Positions 30,220 through 39,423 are shown, counted from the first letter of the stretch. The stretch is DNA of 64,000 nt from Francisella frigiditurris (GCF_001880225.1 NZ_CP009654.1:868001-932000); one strand, 5' to 3'. Notes: generated by a model not told the origin, from the sequence alone. Program-made: numbers and translations.

Positions 30220-30861
30220 TTAAGATATAAATAATTCAACTAAGATAATTACCGAAAAAATAGAAATAAAGCATCCAGAAACAAATTCAATTTTTTTAAG
30301 CTGCTTAAAGAATGTGCCTCTTAACTTATCATTTCCAAAAAATATAGCTACTATCATAAACCAAAGTACAGTTAGTAAAGCGATCATTAACCAAATTGCT
30401 AAAACCCCAGTGTTTGAAAGCTCTTCAACTAAGCTTAGCATTGAGCTAAAAAATATAATAGCTTTTACATTAGCTAGGTTTGTAAACGCTCCCATCAAGA
30501 ATACTTTTTTCTTAGTAATGTTGTTAAAGTTTTGAAGATTATTTACATGGGTTTTAGAGTTTGAGCTAGTATCATCTTTTGAAAATACATTTTTGAAAAG
30601 ATTTATCGCAATATATATTAAGTAACTCACACCAATTAAAATTATTATTTTAAATAACCATGGTTGCTGATGTTGTAAAAATGAGCCAAGCCAATAAGTG
30701 ATAAAGCTATTTAATAAAATTCCTAAGCCAATGCCTAAAGCAGTAATAGTGCCATAGCGATATCCATATTTAATTGAGTTGCTAATAGTTACAAAAAAAT
30801 CCGGTCCAGGTAATATTAGACAACTTATATGCAAAACTATGATTGATAGAAAAATTAGCAT
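30220..30861 (-). CDS. LysE/RhtB family amino-acid exporter
   Basis: A 213-residue protein with six membrane helices. The family signature is near the N-terminus: LILPGPDFFVTISNSIKYGYRYGTITALGIGLG, the GPxxxxxxxxxxxxGxxxGxxxxxG pattern of LysE/RhtB exporters. The central hydrophilic loop (about residues 80-110) separates the two halves, and FTNLANVKAIIFF marks helix 4. These proteins remove excess amino acids such as threonine, homoserine or leucine. The substrate is not evident, and no regulator is adjacent. Confidence 0.87.
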   Translation of the reverse strand: MLIFLSIIVLHISCLILPGPDFFVTISNSIKYGYRYGTITALGIGLGILLNSFITYWLGSFLQHQQPWLFKIIILIGVSYLIYIAINLFKNVFSKDDTSSNSKTHVNNLQNFNNITKKKVFLMGAFTNLANVKAIIFFSSMLSLVEELSNTGVLAIWLMIALLTVLWFMIVAIFFGNDKLRGTFFKQLKKIEFVSGCFISIFSVIILVELFIS

Positions 30862-30958
30862 TATATTTGTCCCTCCAAATTTTTTATATTTATACTGTAG
30901 CCTCGTTCGAAATTACTATAAAATATTAGCATTAAGATTAGGTACTCAATGTATATAA

Positions 30959-31648
30959 ATGTCTGAGCAAAAGCAAGAGAATTTGAGGCAGGTTAAAAGC
31001 TTTGTTAGAAGAACTGGAAGAGTTACTAAAAAGCAGCAAAGCGCCATAGATAATTTTTCTGAGAAGTATATGCTTCCTTATGATGCAAATAATAAAATTA
31101 ATTTTAAACAAATCTTCAACAATGATAATGATGTTATTCTAGAGATTGGTTTTGGTATGGGATTCAGTCTTGTACAAATGGCTTTGGAAAGTCCTAACAA
31201 AAATTATTTTGGGATAGAAGTTCATAAAGCCGGTGTAGGTAATATTATTCATGAAATTGAAGAGAATAAAATTTCGAACCTTTTGATTATGAATCATGAT
31301 GCTGTAGAGGTATTTAAAAACAATTTAGAAGATGGTTGTTTATCTGGAATGCAGATATATTTCCCTGACCCATGGCATAAGACTAAACATAATAAAAGAA
31401 GGCTTGTGAATAACGTGAACTTGGAATTGTTTGCTTCTAAAATAAAAGTAGGGGGAGTCTTACATTTTGCAAGTGACTGGCTACCATATGCAAAAGAGGT
31501 GTTAAAACTTTTAGAAGCGGATGCAAGCTTTGAAAATATGTATGAAGGATTTGCACCAAGACCTGAGTGGCGTCCTTTGACAAAATTTGAGAAAAGAGGT
31601 CAAAACTTAGAGCATCCTATATCGGATATTTTATTTAAAAGAATTTAA
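30959..31648 (+). CDS. trmB: tRNA (guanine-N7-)-methyltransferase
   Basis: A 229-residue SAM-dependent enzyme methylating G46 of tRNA variable loops. Expected motifs are present: [15 protein letters not shown] for SAM binding (about residues 60-74), [12 protein letters not shown], and the signature [20 protein letters not shown], where FPDPW-K-HxKRR is diagnostic. The C-terminal [15 protein letters not shown] is the usual substrate-binding end. Length is typical. A TTG-started gene follows 9 bases downstream, so they are probably co-transcribed. Confidence 0.95.
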   Translation: MSEQKQENLRQVKSFVRRTGRVTKKQQSAIDNFSEKYMLPYDANNKINFKQIFNNDNDVILEIGFGMGFSLVQMALESPNKNYFGIEVHKAGVGNIIHEIEENKISNLLIMNHDAVEVFKNNLEDGCLSGMQIYFPDPWHKTKHNKRRLVNNVNLELFASKIKVGGVLHFASDWLPYAKEVLKLLEADASFENMYEGFAPRPEWRPLTKFEKRGQNLEHPISDILFKRI

Positions 31649-31657
31649 GGAAATATT

Positions 31658-32374
31658 TTGAAGATCGCAAGATATAAAAAAGGTTTTATAAGTGTATCTG
31701 ATTATGATAGTAAATTACATTTTAATAATGTTTATTGTCCGGACTGTGGAAAAGCTAAGGTTAAATTAGTTCGGAAAGCTAATTCTAATCCATATTTTGT
31801 GTTTGTAGATGGAGAGGGTGAGCATGATGAACTGTGTCCATATTTTGAGCAAGCTATAAAAGAAGATGTTATAAAAAGTCTTCTGAGTAGTGAATCAAAA
31901 AAAGATATGAGTAAACTAAACTTTCTTGTGAATTCTAATTTAGAAAGGTCTATAAATCTACTATCAAAACTAGAGAATGATGGAGATTTGAATTATGAAA
32001 ATATCTTGGATTTGATGCCTAAGAAAAGACAATTTTTAGCAGAGAAAAGGATAAGAGAATATAAAAAACAGAATATTCAATCTATCAATGCGGAAGAGTT
32101 AGGATCATATTTAGAAGAGATAAAAAATAAATATGTTGTTGTATACGGTACGGCAGGTATTTCTATATCTGATATTGAAGATAGTAAAAAAATAATTTTT
32201 AAGATAAATAAAGACTCGAGGTTTTCTATTTTTTTAGCGCCACAAAAGGCAAAATATTTAAAATATAATGGTGGTATTAGAGCTAAATTTGCGGTATTTG
32301 GTAAAATAAAAGTTAGTGGAGAGCATGTAAATATTGAAGTGCGTTCGACTAGGGATTTAGTTATTAAAGAGTGA
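31658..32374 (+). CDS. Hypothetical zinc-ribbon-like protein
   Basis: A 238-residue protein I do not recognise. The N-terminal part carries YCPDCGKAKVKLV and then HDELCPYF (about residues 26-62), a CxxC...HxxxxC arrangement that could bind zinc, somewhat like the N-terminal region of CoiA-type proteins. The middle is a charged helical stretch. The C-terminal 90 residues are strand-rich (FKINKDSRFSIFLAPQKAKYL) and could be an OB-like nucleic-acid or ligand-binding fold. The start is TTG, supported by an AAGGA site about 10 bases before it. It lies between trmB and a GNAT gene in one run of genes. Confidence 0.6.
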   Translation: MKIARYKKGFISVSDYDSKLHFNNVYCPDCGKAKVKLVRKANSNPYFVFVDGEGEHDELCPYFEQAIKEDVIKSLLSSESKKDMSKLNFLVNSNLERSINLLSKLENDGDLNYENILDLMPKKRQFLAEKRIREYKKQNIQSINAEELGSYLEEIKNKYVVVYGTAGISISDIEDSKKIIFKINKDSRFSIFLAPQKAKYLKYNGGIRAKFAVFGKIKVSGEHVNIEVRSTRDLVIKE

Positions 32375-32381
32375 TTGAGCT

Positions 32382-32894
32382 ATGAATATTATAATAAGAA
32401 ACGAAAAGCTTAAAGATCAGGAAGAAATATATAAAGTTATTGCGCAAGCTTTTGATAGTGATGATGAAGTAAAGTTAGTCAGACTATTACATGCTAGGCA
32501 TCATGGAGTTATCTCATTAGTGGCAGAGTTAGGAGGAAGGGTGGTTGGTCATATAATTCTTTCAGAGATGTCATGTGACGATGTTGATAATATAAAAATA
32601 TTTGGACTTGGACCTATGGCAGTTTTGCCAGAGTATCAACATAAAGGAATTGGAACAAAATTAGTCAAATCGGTTATACAATCAGCAAAAGATTCAAAAA
32701 TAGATGCTATTTTTGTATTAGGTCACCATAACTATTATCCAAAATTTGGCTTTCACTCTACAGATGAATATAAAATACTAAGTGAATATGATGTTCCTGC
32801 AGAAGTATTTATGGTATTTGATATAACAAATAAGCTAAAGATATTAGAAAATAAAACGGTTAAATATGCAGAGGAGTTCAGTAAAGTATTTTAA
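32382..32894 (+). CDS. GNAT family N-acetyltransferase (YhbS-like)
   Basis: A 170-residue GNAT protein. The central acetyl-CoA motif is LGPMAVLPEYQHKGIGTKLVKSVIQSA (about residues 82-108), with the Q-x-x-G-x-G/A loop in QHKGIGT. VLGHHNYYPKFGFHS follows, the usual YYxxFGF element. The N-terminal IIRNEKLKDQEEIYKVI is typical of YhbS-like predicted acetyltransferases. The acceptor is unknown. It overlaps the convergent oxygenase gene end by 4 bases. Confidence 0.87.
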   Translation: MNIIIRNEKLKDQEEIYKVIAQAFDSDDEVKLVRLLHARHHGVISLVAELGGRVVGHIILSEMSCDDVDNIKIFGLGPMAVLPEYQHKGIGTKLVKSVIQSAKDSKIDAIFVLGHHNYYPKFGFHSTDEYKILSEYDVPAEVFMVFDITNKLKILENKTVKYAEEFSKVF

Positions 32895-33505
32895 CTAGTT
32901 TTTAACCATCCTGTAATGCTTAAGCGCTTACCCGATAATATGGGAAGAACTTCATGTTCTATTGTTTTACTATCAAATATAATTATTTTTCCATTGGTAG
33001 GAGAAATTTCTTTAGTTCCATCTTTTAAATAAAGTTTAAGTTCGCCACCATTATTTATTGTCCAGGTTTTATTTAAATAACAAACAATAGATATAACTCT
33101 TCGATCATCATTTTGGAAAGTATCTATATGTTTTTTATAAAAAGTTCCTGTAGGGTAGATAGCATAATGAAACTCTTTTGAAATAATTCCAGCAAAGCAT
33201 GTTTTGTTTAAATAATTAACAAAATCATTTATTTTAAGAAAAAAAGCATGGGCATGTTTAGTTTCATCTAACCAATAAATAAAGTCTCCTCTGATATTCT
33301 TTTCTATAGTTTCAGTAAGTCTATTACCCACTGCAGATTTTCTAAATTTATCTTCTTTATTTAAGGTGGCTAGTTCTTTTCTTAACAAATCTGTTTCATC
33401 ATTTTCTAGCCAGTTTTCAACAATCGAATATCCATTGCCTAAGTATTCAGATATCATTTTTTCATAAAAAGGATTTAAAGGAGTATTGATCTGCTGATAC
33501 ATCAA
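32891..33505 (-). CDS. 2-oxoglutarate/Fe(II)-dependent oxygenase (prolyl-4-hydroxylase-like)
   Basis: A 204-residue protein of the 2OG-Fe(II) oxygenase fold. The iron ligands are visible as YKKHIDTFQ (HxD, about residues 138-140) and TIEHEVLPI (distal His, about 186), with the 2-oxoglutarate-binding residue in GKRLSITGWL. The FHYAIYPTGTFYKKH segment matches the SM-20/EGL-9-like prolyl hydroxylase group of bacteria. Likely a hydroxylase of a protein or small molecule. The target is unknown. It is a single gene between convergent GNAT and the YcgN-like gene. Confidence 0.85.
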   Translation of the reverse strand: MMYQQINTPLNPFYEKMISEYLGNGYSIVENWLENDETDLLRKELATLNKEDKFRKSAVGNRLTETIEKNIRGDFIYWLDETKHAHAFFLKINDFVNYLNKTCFAGIISKEFHYAIYPTGTFYKKHIDTFQNDDRRVISIVCYLNKTWTINNGGELKLYLKDGTKEISPTNGKIIIFDSKTIEHEVLPILSGKRLSITGWLKTS

Positions 33506-33561
33506 AAATATATGTGATGTTATAGTGATAGGATTATATATTAGATATTAAATATAGGTTA

Positions 33562-34002
33562 TTAAATTTTTATAATAAAATCATCCAAATACTCATCCTC
33601 ACCGACTTCATATTCTGAAATTGCAATATGCTTAGCTGATTTTTTTAATTCATGCATTTTTTCAGTAGAGCCAGTTATTAAATGGTGCCATTCTGGTAAA
33701 TCTTTTCCTTCAAAAAGCCTTTTATATCCACAAGTTTCAGGAAGCCATTTATGAGCGTGATTTTTTAGCTGCTTATATGTTAGTTGTATACAATCTTTTA
33801 CTAGTTTTTTTCTTTCACTATACATAGCGCATTGGCATTTAGAAATATCTAATAATTTGCAGCTAACACGTGTGTAATGAACTTCATCAGTTTCTTCATC
33901 TTGTAGTTTATTTAGACAGCATAATCCACAACGATCACATATAGATTCCCATTGAGTATTATTCATGTCTTTTAGATCAATTTCTTTCCACCATCTGTGC
34001 AT
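33562..34002 (-). CDS. YcgN-like cysteine-cluster protein (UPF0260)
   Basis: A 146-residue protein with many conserved cysteines. WESICDRCGLCCLNKLQDEETDEVHYTRVSCKLLD is the CxxCxxCC start typical of the YkgJ/YcgN cysteine-cluster family. SKCQCAMYSER and KDCIQLT follow, then LPETCGYKRLFEGKDLPEWHHLITG, the UPF0260 (YcgN) ending. The clusters probably bind zinc or an iron-sulfur centre. Function is unknown. It is divergent from nusB. Confidence 0.88.
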   Translation of the reverse strand: MHRWWKEIDLKDMNNTQWESICDRCGLCCLNKLQDEETDEVHYTRVSCKLLDISKCQCAMYSERKKLVKDCIQLTYKQLKNHAHKWLPETCGYKRLFEGKDLPEWHHLITGSTEKMHELKKSAKHIAISEYEVGEDEYLDDFIIKI

Positions 34003-34098
34003 AATTAGCTTTTATATGTATAATGTTAGCCTAAACATTTTAATAGTATAATAAATAAGTGGGAAAAGCCACTTCAGTAGAAAATCTAAAGGTGCAAA

Positions 34099-34524
34099 AT
34101 GAAAACTACAGCAAGAGCTAGAAATAATGCGAGACTATATGCAGTTCAAGCACTTTATCAAAGAAAAATAGCAGAAACATCATATGATGAGTTAAAGGTT
34201 CAATTTTATTCAGATAATGCAGATAGGCACGAGACTGATTGGGACTTTTTTTATAGATTGATTGATGCAGTGAATAATTATGAGTTAGATATCGATAAAT
34301 ATATTGAGGAAAGTGCGAATGAAGGTATTGATTCAATAAATTATGTCGATTTAGCTGTTTTAAAAGTTGGAGTTGCAGAACTTATGGAGTGCTTAGAGAA
34401 TCCATATCAGATTATTATAAAAGAATATGTTCAGCTAGCATATAATATGGGAACTGAGAAAGGGTATCTATTTGTTAATGCTGTTTTACAGAAGCTTTCT
34501 CAAGTTATCAGAGGTGAAGAGTAA
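34099..34524 (+). CDS. nusB: Transcription antitermination protein NusB
   Basis: A 141-residue all-helical protein. The N-terminal arginine-rich ARARNNARLYAVQALYQ is the NusB boxA-RNA binding helix with the AVQALYQ core. NYVDLAVLKVGVAEL and PYQIIIKEYVQLAYNMGTEKGYLFVNAVL match the conserved second half (xxVxxxEAVELAKxxGxExxxxFVNAVL). It binds boxA with NusE/S10 during rRNA transcription. Its last 17 bases overlap the end of the convergent omega-amidase gene. It is preceded by its own promoter region, being divergent from the YcgN-like gene. Confidence 0.95.
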   Translation: MKTTARARNNARLYAVQALYQRKIAETSYDELKVQFYSDNADRHETDWDFFYRLIDAVNNYELDIDKYIEESANEGIDSINYVDLAVLKVGVAELMECLENPYQIIIKEYVQLAYNMGTEKGYLFVNAVLQKLSQVIRGEE

Positions 34525-35281
34525 AGTTATCTTGAGATGCTAAAAAGTTGAATTTTTGTCTATGTTCTTTTTGAGCATCCTTATCTAGTGTAGATTTTAA
34601 TATAGACTCTTTATACTCTTCGTGACGTAAGATATCTCCGTTAAAGTCAATAATCATACTATCTCCAGAATACTTAAGATTTGGGTCTTCTCCAACTCTA
34701 TTACAAGCGATAACAAATGTTTGGTTTTCTATTGCTCTAGCTGTTAAAAGAGCTTGCCAATGCTTACGACGGGATTCTGGCCAACAAGCCACATTTATTA
34801 ATATGTCGTATTCATTTTTATTGCAGTTGAATACGGGAAATCTTAAATCAAAACATACAGTTAAAAGTATTTTAAAACCTTTATATTCTATGATTTCTCG
34901 CTTATTTCCTCCGATATATTTTTTATCTTCTCCAGCATGGACAAATAAATGGTTTTTGTCATAAGTGAATACTTCCTTATTTGAAGTTACAAAATATAAG
35001 CGATTTGCTATTTTAGAAGAATTGGTAAATGTAGCAGCACTACCAACGATAGCAGTATTTTTACCTTTAACTTGAGAGTACATCCACTCTATTACATCTT
35101 CTTCATTACTTGGAGATGTTGTTGGATTCATAATGAATCCAGTGCTGAACATTTCTGGTAATACTATTAAATCAACATCATTTTCCAAAGAATTAATCTT
35201 TTCAGCAAAATTTTTATAGTTTTGTTGCTTATTTTCCCAAACGATATCGCTTTGAATTACGGCTACTTTTAAATTTTGCAT
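34508..35281 (-). CDS. Nitrilase-superfamily omega-amidase (YafV-like)
   Basis: A 257-residue carbon-nitrogen hydrolase. The Glu-Lys-Cys triad is visible: LPEMFSTGF (Glu, about residue 42), YDKNHLF (Lys), and LTVCFDLRFPVF (Cys, about 143). The FSTGF and DLRFP wording matches YafV-type omega-amidases. These hydrolyse 2-oxoglutaramate or the ketomethylthiobutyramide formed by glutamine-dependent transaminases. The partner aminotransferase is the adjacent upstream gene, overlapping by 13 bases, which strongly supports the pair. It is convergent with nusB. Confidence 0.88.
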   Translation of the reverse strand: MQNLKVAVIQSDIVWENKQQNYKNFAEKINSLENDVDLIVLPEMFSTGFIMNPTTSPSNEEDVIEWMYSQVKGKNTAIVGSAATFTNSSKIANRLYFVTSNKEVFTYDKNHLFVHAGEDKKYIGGNKREIIEYKGFKILLTVCFDLRFPVFNCNKNEYDILINVACWPESRRKHWQALLTARAIENQTFVIACNRVGEDPNLKYSGDSMIIDFNGDILRHEEYKESILKSTLDKDAQKEHRQKFNFLASQDNFTLHL

Positions 35282-36402
35282 AATATCTCAGCTCCTTTAA
35301 TGATAGCGTCATCCTTTTTAGCAAAGCATAACCTTAACAGTCCATGTTCAGGTTTTTCATAAAAAGAAGAGCAAGGAATTAGTCCAACTCCATACTCTTT
35401 AATTAAGCGAGTACAAAACTCCATATCATTCTCATCTGATATGCCTCTATAATCTAGTATCTGGAAAGGAGAGCCTTCCCACGCCAATAATTTAAATTGA
35501 GAGTTTTTTAATTTTTCTCTAAGTAAAGCATTTTGCTTTTTATAAATTTTATTTAAATTTAAATAGTATTCAGGATGTTCTACAATACCATCAGCTAAAG
35601 CTAGCTGCATTGGATGTGATGGGGAAAATGAGCTGACTTGCTTTACTACTATAATATATTCAATAACAGCTTTAGGAGCAATGCAGATTCCAATGCGCCA
35701 TCCTGTCAGATTGAATGTTTTACCAAGAGACTGGAATACTACAAGTTGATCACGTAATTCAGGAATTTCTAAAGCACTAGTGAATTCATCACCAGCATAT
35801 ATATGTTCATATACCTCATCAGCAAACAGTAGGATATCTTTGCCTTTTATAATTTTAGCTATCTCTTGATATTCCTCTTTAGAAATAACAGTACCCATAG
35901 GGTTATGAGGCGAGTTTAGAATAATTACCTTAGTTTTATCTGTAATAGCATTGGCAATAGCTTTTACATCTATTTTACCACTTTCTTGAAGTTTTAATCT
36001 TACAGGAATACCTTGGTTCATGAGAGTAACGCTATTATATGGATCATAAGTTGGATCAAAGAATATAACTTCATCTCCTTTTTCAATATATGAAGTTAAA
36101 ACAGCGTATATAGCTTCTCCAGCACCTGAGGTTATTATAATATTGTCAACATCTACATTAGTGTCATAACAGATTTTGACTTTTTCTTTTATAGCTTGAC
36201 GTAACTTAGGAGCGCCAGGAATAGGGGCATATTGGTTAAACCCTTTTTTCATATAATAAGTTGTTTTATCAATAAACCATTCAGGAGTATCAAAATCAGG
36301 AGCACCTTGAGTAAAACTAACAGCATTATGTTGAGCGGCCATTGTAGCCATTTTTCCATATACAAATGGGGTAGTATCTAAATATGGTTTTGCTTTTATC
36401 AT
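35269..36402 (-). CDS. PLP-dependent methionine/aromatic aminotransferase (YbdL-like)
   Basis: About 377 residues, fold-type I aminotransferase. It has TPFVYGKMATMAAQHNAVSFTQGAPDFDTPEW at the N-terminus, ITSGAGEAIYAVLTSYIEKGDEV, LNSPHNPMGTV, FADEVYEHI, and the PLP-lysine loop SLGKTFNLTGWRIG. These match the YbdL/kynurenine aminotransferase group, which prefers methionine, histidine and aromatic amino acids and can use glutamine-derived co-substrates. The TTG at 36417 is disfavoured relative to the ATG at 36402. The downstream omega-amidase would hydrolyse the amide product, making transamination irreversible. Confidence 0.88.
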   Translation of the reverse strand: MIKAKPYLDTTPFVYGKMATMAAQHNAVSFTQGAPDFDTPEWFIDKTTYYMKKGFNQYAPIPGAPKLRQAIKEKVKICYDTNVDVDNIIITSGAGEAIYAVLTSYIEKGDEVIFFDPTYDPYNSVTLMNQGIPVRLKLQESGKIDVKAIANAITDKTKVIILNSPHNPMGTVISKEEYQEIAKIIKGKDILLFADEVYEHIYAGDEFTSALEIPELRDQLVVFQSLGKTFNLTGWRIGICIAPKAVIEYIIVVKQVSSFSPSHPMQLALADGIVEHPEYYLNLNKIYKKQNALLREKLKNSQFKLLAWEGSPFQILDYRGISDENDMEFCTRLIKEYGVGLIPCSSFYEKPEHGLLRLCFAKKDDAIIKGAEILCKI

Positions 36403-36497
36403 TTTAAAATAATTCAAAAATTAGGTAATTTTGATTATATATTACAGTTGCTTTTAATGACAATATAAACAGAGATTTATTATGTAAGAAAAATTGA

Positions 36498-38195
36498 TTA
36501 TTTTAGTATTTTATTAAGTTCTTGAATAGTTATTTCTTGTTTTTCTTGAGTCTTGCGGTTCTTATATTCAATTAAACCTTGCTCTAATAATCTGTCACCA
36601 ATTATCACGTGATGAGATATGCCTATCAAATCTGCATCAGCAAACATCACTCCTGGTCTAGCACCTCTATCATCCAATAGCACTTCTATACCTTGTGATA
36701 TTAAGTCAGCATACAGTTCATCAGCTACTTTTTTTACTTCATCAGATTTTGTATAGTTTATAGGTAGTATAGCAACTTGATATGGGGCTATAGCTTCTGG
36801 CCAGATTATCCCATTCTCATCATAAGATTGTTCAATAGCAGCAGCAACTACACGGCTTACACCAAAACCATAACATCCCATTAGTATTGGTTTGCTTTTT
36901 CCATCAGGTCCTATAATTTCAGCTTTCATAGGTTTTGAATATATGTCTTCAAGTTCAAAGATGTGTCCAACTTCTATTCCATTAGTTAATTGTAAGGAGC
37001 CTTTATTATCAGGAGAAACATCGCCTTCAACTACATTTCTAATATCAGAAGTTTCATAATCCTTAACATCCCTATCCCAATTTACATTCATATAGTGATA
37101 GTCATCTTCATTAGCACCACAGCAAATATCAGTAATCATCATAGCGCTATAATCAGCTATGATTTGGATAGGGCAGTTAACTATTCCTAGTGAACCTGGA
37201 TTAGCATTAAAAAGTGAAAAAATTTCTTCACGAGTTGCCATTGTATATGGGGCAGATATTTGTGGAAGTTTATTTATCTTTGTTTCATTTAATTCATGAT
37301 CTCCACGAATGACTAGAGCAAAGAAATTATTATCCTTATCTTTTATAACCATCGTTTTTATTGATTTTTTGACATCAAGCTTCATCTCATTACAAAGCTT
37401 TTCGATAGTCTTCATATTTGGAGTGTAAATTTTCTCAATAATATTATTAGAATTGGTTCTTGAGTTTAAATTTGGTCTAGCATAAGTAGCAAGCTCAATA
37501 TTTGCTGCATACTCACTTCCATTACTATAGCATATGATATCTTCACCAGCATTTGCTAATACTTGAAACTCATGGCTATTATCTCCACCGATAGCACCAG
37601 TATCTGCTTTAACTGGACGGTATTTTAAGCCTATTTTATTAAGGATATTTGAATAAGTTTCATACATTGTTTGATATGTGTTATGCAAACATTCAGAATT
37701 CTCATGGAAAGAGTATGAGTCCTTCATAATAAATTCTCTTGCTCTCATAACACCAAACCTTGGGCGAATCTCATCTCTAAATTTAGTTTGTATTTGATAA
37801 AGGTTTAATGGAAGTTGCTTATAGCTCTTTATAACGCTTCTAGCCATATCAACAATAGGTTCTTCATGAGTTGGGCCATAACAGAAGTCTCTATCATGTC
37901 TATCTTTCAGTTTTAGTAGTTCTGGTCCAAATTTATCCCATCTATGAGTTTCTTGCAAAAGCTCTGACGGAAGTATACTTGGTAAAAGAAGTTCACTTGC
38001 TCCAGATTTATTCATCTCTTCGCGAACAATATTTTGTACTTTTTGTAGTACTTTTAATCCCATAGGCAGCCACGTATAAACTCCTGAAGCTAGCTTTTTA
38101 ATTAAACCAGCTTTTAGCATATATTGATGACTAATAAGAACAGCTTCTTTTGGAAGTTCTTTGGTTGTAGCGATAAGTGCTTGAGAGGCTTTCAT
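36498..38195 (-). CDS. proS: Prolyl-tRNA synthetase (bacterial type)
   Basis: About 565 residues, the length of the bacterial ProS with an inserted editing domain. [18 protein letters not shown] opens the protein as in E. coli. Motif 1 is [22 protein letters not shown]. Motif 2 is [23 protein letters not shown]. The YbaK-like editing domain occupies about residues 220-380. Motif 3 includes [17 protein letters not shown]. The C-terminal anticodon domain includes [20 protein letters not shown]. An upstream in-frame ATG at 38261 would add 22 residues with no family counterpart, so 38195 is chosen. Confidence 0.96.
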   Translation of the reverse strand: MKASQALIATTKELPKEAVLISHQYMLKAGLIKKLASGVYTWLPMGLKVLQKVQNIVREEMNKSGASELLLPSILPSELLQETHRWDKFGPELLKLKDRHDRDFCYGPTHEEPIVDMARSVIKSYKQLPLNLYQIQTKFRDEIRPRFGVMRAREFIMKDSYSFHENSECLHNTYQTMYETYSNILNKIGLKYRPVKADTGAIGGDNSHEFQVLANAGEDIICYSNGSEYAANIELATYARPNLNSRTNSNNIIEKIYTPNMKTIEKLCNEMKLDVKKSIKTMVIKDKDNNFFALVIRGDHELNETKINKLPQISAPYTMATREEIFSLFNANPGSLGIVNCPIQIIADYSAMMITDICCGANEDDYHYMNVNWDRDVKDYETSDIRNVVEGDVSPDNKGSLQLTNGIEVGHIFELEDIYSKPMKAEIIGPDGKSKPILMGCYGFGVSRVVAAAIEQSYDENGIIWPEAIAPYQVAILPINYTKSDEVKKVADELYADLISQGIEVLLDDRGARPGVMFADADLIGISHHVIIGDRLLEQGLIEYKNRKTQEKQEITIQELNKILK

Positions 38196-38263
38196 CAAAT
38201 TATTTCTAATAGTTCTTAATGTTGCTAAATTATAGCAAAAAAAAATATTATCAAATAACAAAA

Positions 38264-38338
38264 ATGATTCCAGACAGTGAAGTTGAGGAGATTATGAAAA
38301 ACTAAGGAGTTATTCAGTATAAAACTGTCTAGAATCAT
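38264..38338. repeat. 75-bp element with 15-bp inverted ends
   Basis: The arms ATGATTCCAGACAGT (38264-38278) and ACTGTCTAGAATCAT (38324-38338) are inverted copies with one mismatch, separated by 45 bases. The loop contains a GAGGAG motif and ATG AAA AAC TAA. It lies just upstream of proS. It may be a tiny MITE-like insertion or a hairpin in the proS leader. No transposase or clear target duplication is visible. Confidence 0.55.
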
Positions 38339-38374
38339 ATTCTTTAAGTCGAATAAATATGAGAAAGAATTTTT

Positions 38375-38450
38375 TGGCTCCCCGAGACGGACTTGAACCG
38401 CCGACCAATTGATTAACAGTCAACTGCTCTACCGACTGAGCTATCGGGGA
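38375..38450 (-). tRNA. tRNA-Asn (GTT), copy 1
   Basis: On the minus strand the gene begins TCCCCGATAGCTCAG and ends TCGGGGAGCCA with an encoded CCA, giving a 7-bp acceptor stem. The D-arm, the T-arm with GGTTCAAGTCC, and anticodon loop CTGTTAATC with anticodon GTT are all clear. Length is 76 bases. An identical copy lies at 39481-39556. Confidence 0.96.
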
Positions 38451-38518
38451 ACTGGTGACGGGTATTGTAGCAAATTATGACATTGAGTCAACACCTTATG
38501 AGATAAATATTGTTATTT

Positions 38519-39067
38519 TTATAATTTTTTTGTTAAAAGCCAATAATTTTCAGGATCAGAAGGGCAAAGATGAGGTCCGCACTCAATAAAAACACTAATT
38601 GTATTGGCTAAGGTTAATATAATTATTAAGGTAACTGCTATTTTACATATAAGAGGAACTTTAATATCTATTTTTTCATTTGGGCTAAATAATCCTGCAA
38701 CTGCTGAATATATTATAAATACAGCGCTTATTATGAAATTCCATGTATACATATGTAGAGATAGAAAAGCATCTCCATAATTGCCCGTGCCTGGAACAAT
38801 ATGAAGTAGTATTTGAGTAAGAGCCATACTCGCATTTAATACAGCAACTAGTACTACAAAAAAATAATGCTTTGATTGATTGCCATGGATAAGATTTAGA
38901 GTAAGTCCAAATGTTAATAAACAAAGAGCAATTCTTTGAAATACACATAAAGCACATGGTAACTCATTTAAAAAAAGTTGATAATAAAAGGCCATGCAAA
39001 GAACGATAGTTAATCCTATTATTGCTATAGAATCTAAAGTATTTAAAATTTTTCTCCTGACTTCCAT
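38519..39067 (-). CDS. DsbB-like disulfide bond formation protein
   Basis: A 182-residue inner-membrane protein with four to five helices. The first periplasmic loop carries the redox pair in ELPCALCVFQRIAL, the CxxC-xxQR pattern of DsbB that passes electrons to quinone. The second pair of classical DsbB is not in the usual loop. Instead a C-terminal ECGPHLCPSDPENYW holds two Cys four residues apart. This suggests a DsbB relative with its own dedicated partner rather than the housekeeping enzyme. The ATG lies 11 bases after the stop of a 51-codon hydrophobic gene on the same strand, a pairing seen for DUF5993 and DsbB-like genes. Confidence 0.82.
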   Translation of the reverse strand: MEVRRKILNTLDSIAIIGLTIVLCMAFYYQLFLNELPCALCVFQRIALCLLTFGLTLNLIHGNQSKHYFFVVLVAVLNASMALTQILLHIVPGTGNYGDAFLSLHMYTWNFIISAVFIIYSAVAGLFSPNEKIDIKVPLICKIAVTLIIILTLANTISVFIECGPHLCPSDPENYWLLTKKL

Positions 39068-39078
39068 GAGTTCATTCC

Positions 39079-39234
39079 TTATAGCTGTATGTTTATATAT
39101 CTTATAGTGTGAGGAATAAAGACTATAAGTAGAAGAGTTAGTGAAATAATGAAAAATGTTAATGCTAATTTATACTTTTTAGTTGTAGCAGAAATCAAGC
39201 ATATAAGTGAAAAGAGAAATATTAATAAAATCAT
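39079..39234 (-). CDS. Small hydrophobic protein upstream of the DsbB-like gene (DUF5993-like)
   Basis: A 51-codon gene starting at an ATG (39234-39232) with a GGGAG ribosome site about 7 bases upstream. It encodes two hydrophobic helices (MILLIFLFSLICLISA and LALTFFIISLTLLLIVFIP) separated by a basic TTKKYK turn, then HTIRYINIQL. Size, topology and position directly upstream of a DsbB-like gene resemble the DUF5993 family, which I recall as a frequent neighbour of such genes. That match is from memory and unproven. I infer a membrane partner of the DsbB-like protein. Confidence 0.6.
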   Translation of the reverse strand: MILLIFLFSLICLISATTKKYKLALTFFIISLTLLLIVFIPHTIRYINIQL

Positions 39235-39342
39235 AAGTTAACTCCCAGAATTTTTTATAGAAAAATTTTACAGCAATAAATATTAAAAGAATATTTAAAT
39301 AAATAATAAGGCTTATAAGAAAAATTTATAAATACTATAGAT

Positions 39343-39423
39343 ACACTTAGGGCTACCTGACAATCCACAATATGAGATAAGAAATGAGGAGAAAATGTGA
39401 AACTGCAAGGCAGTCCTAAGTGT
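39343..39423 (+). ncRNA. Possible structured RNA or MITE-like hairpin between the tRNA-Asn genes
   Basis: ACACTTAGGGCT (39343-39354) and AGTCCTAAGTGT (39412-39423) pair over 12 positions with one G-U, enclosing 57 bases that include a small CTGCAAGGCAG hairpin. A TACTAT box just upstream could be a -10 site. A second short hairpin (AAGGGTTATAAACCCTT, about 39431-39447) follows but has no T-run. No coding frame was found. It matches no RNA family I know. Confidence 0.35.

Noticed and set aside
38685-38957. Cysteine-rich frame inside the DsbB-like gene
   Set aside because: It lies in another frame of the same strand as the real gene and lacks a ribosome site. Its many Cys come from the shifted reading of hydrophobic codons.
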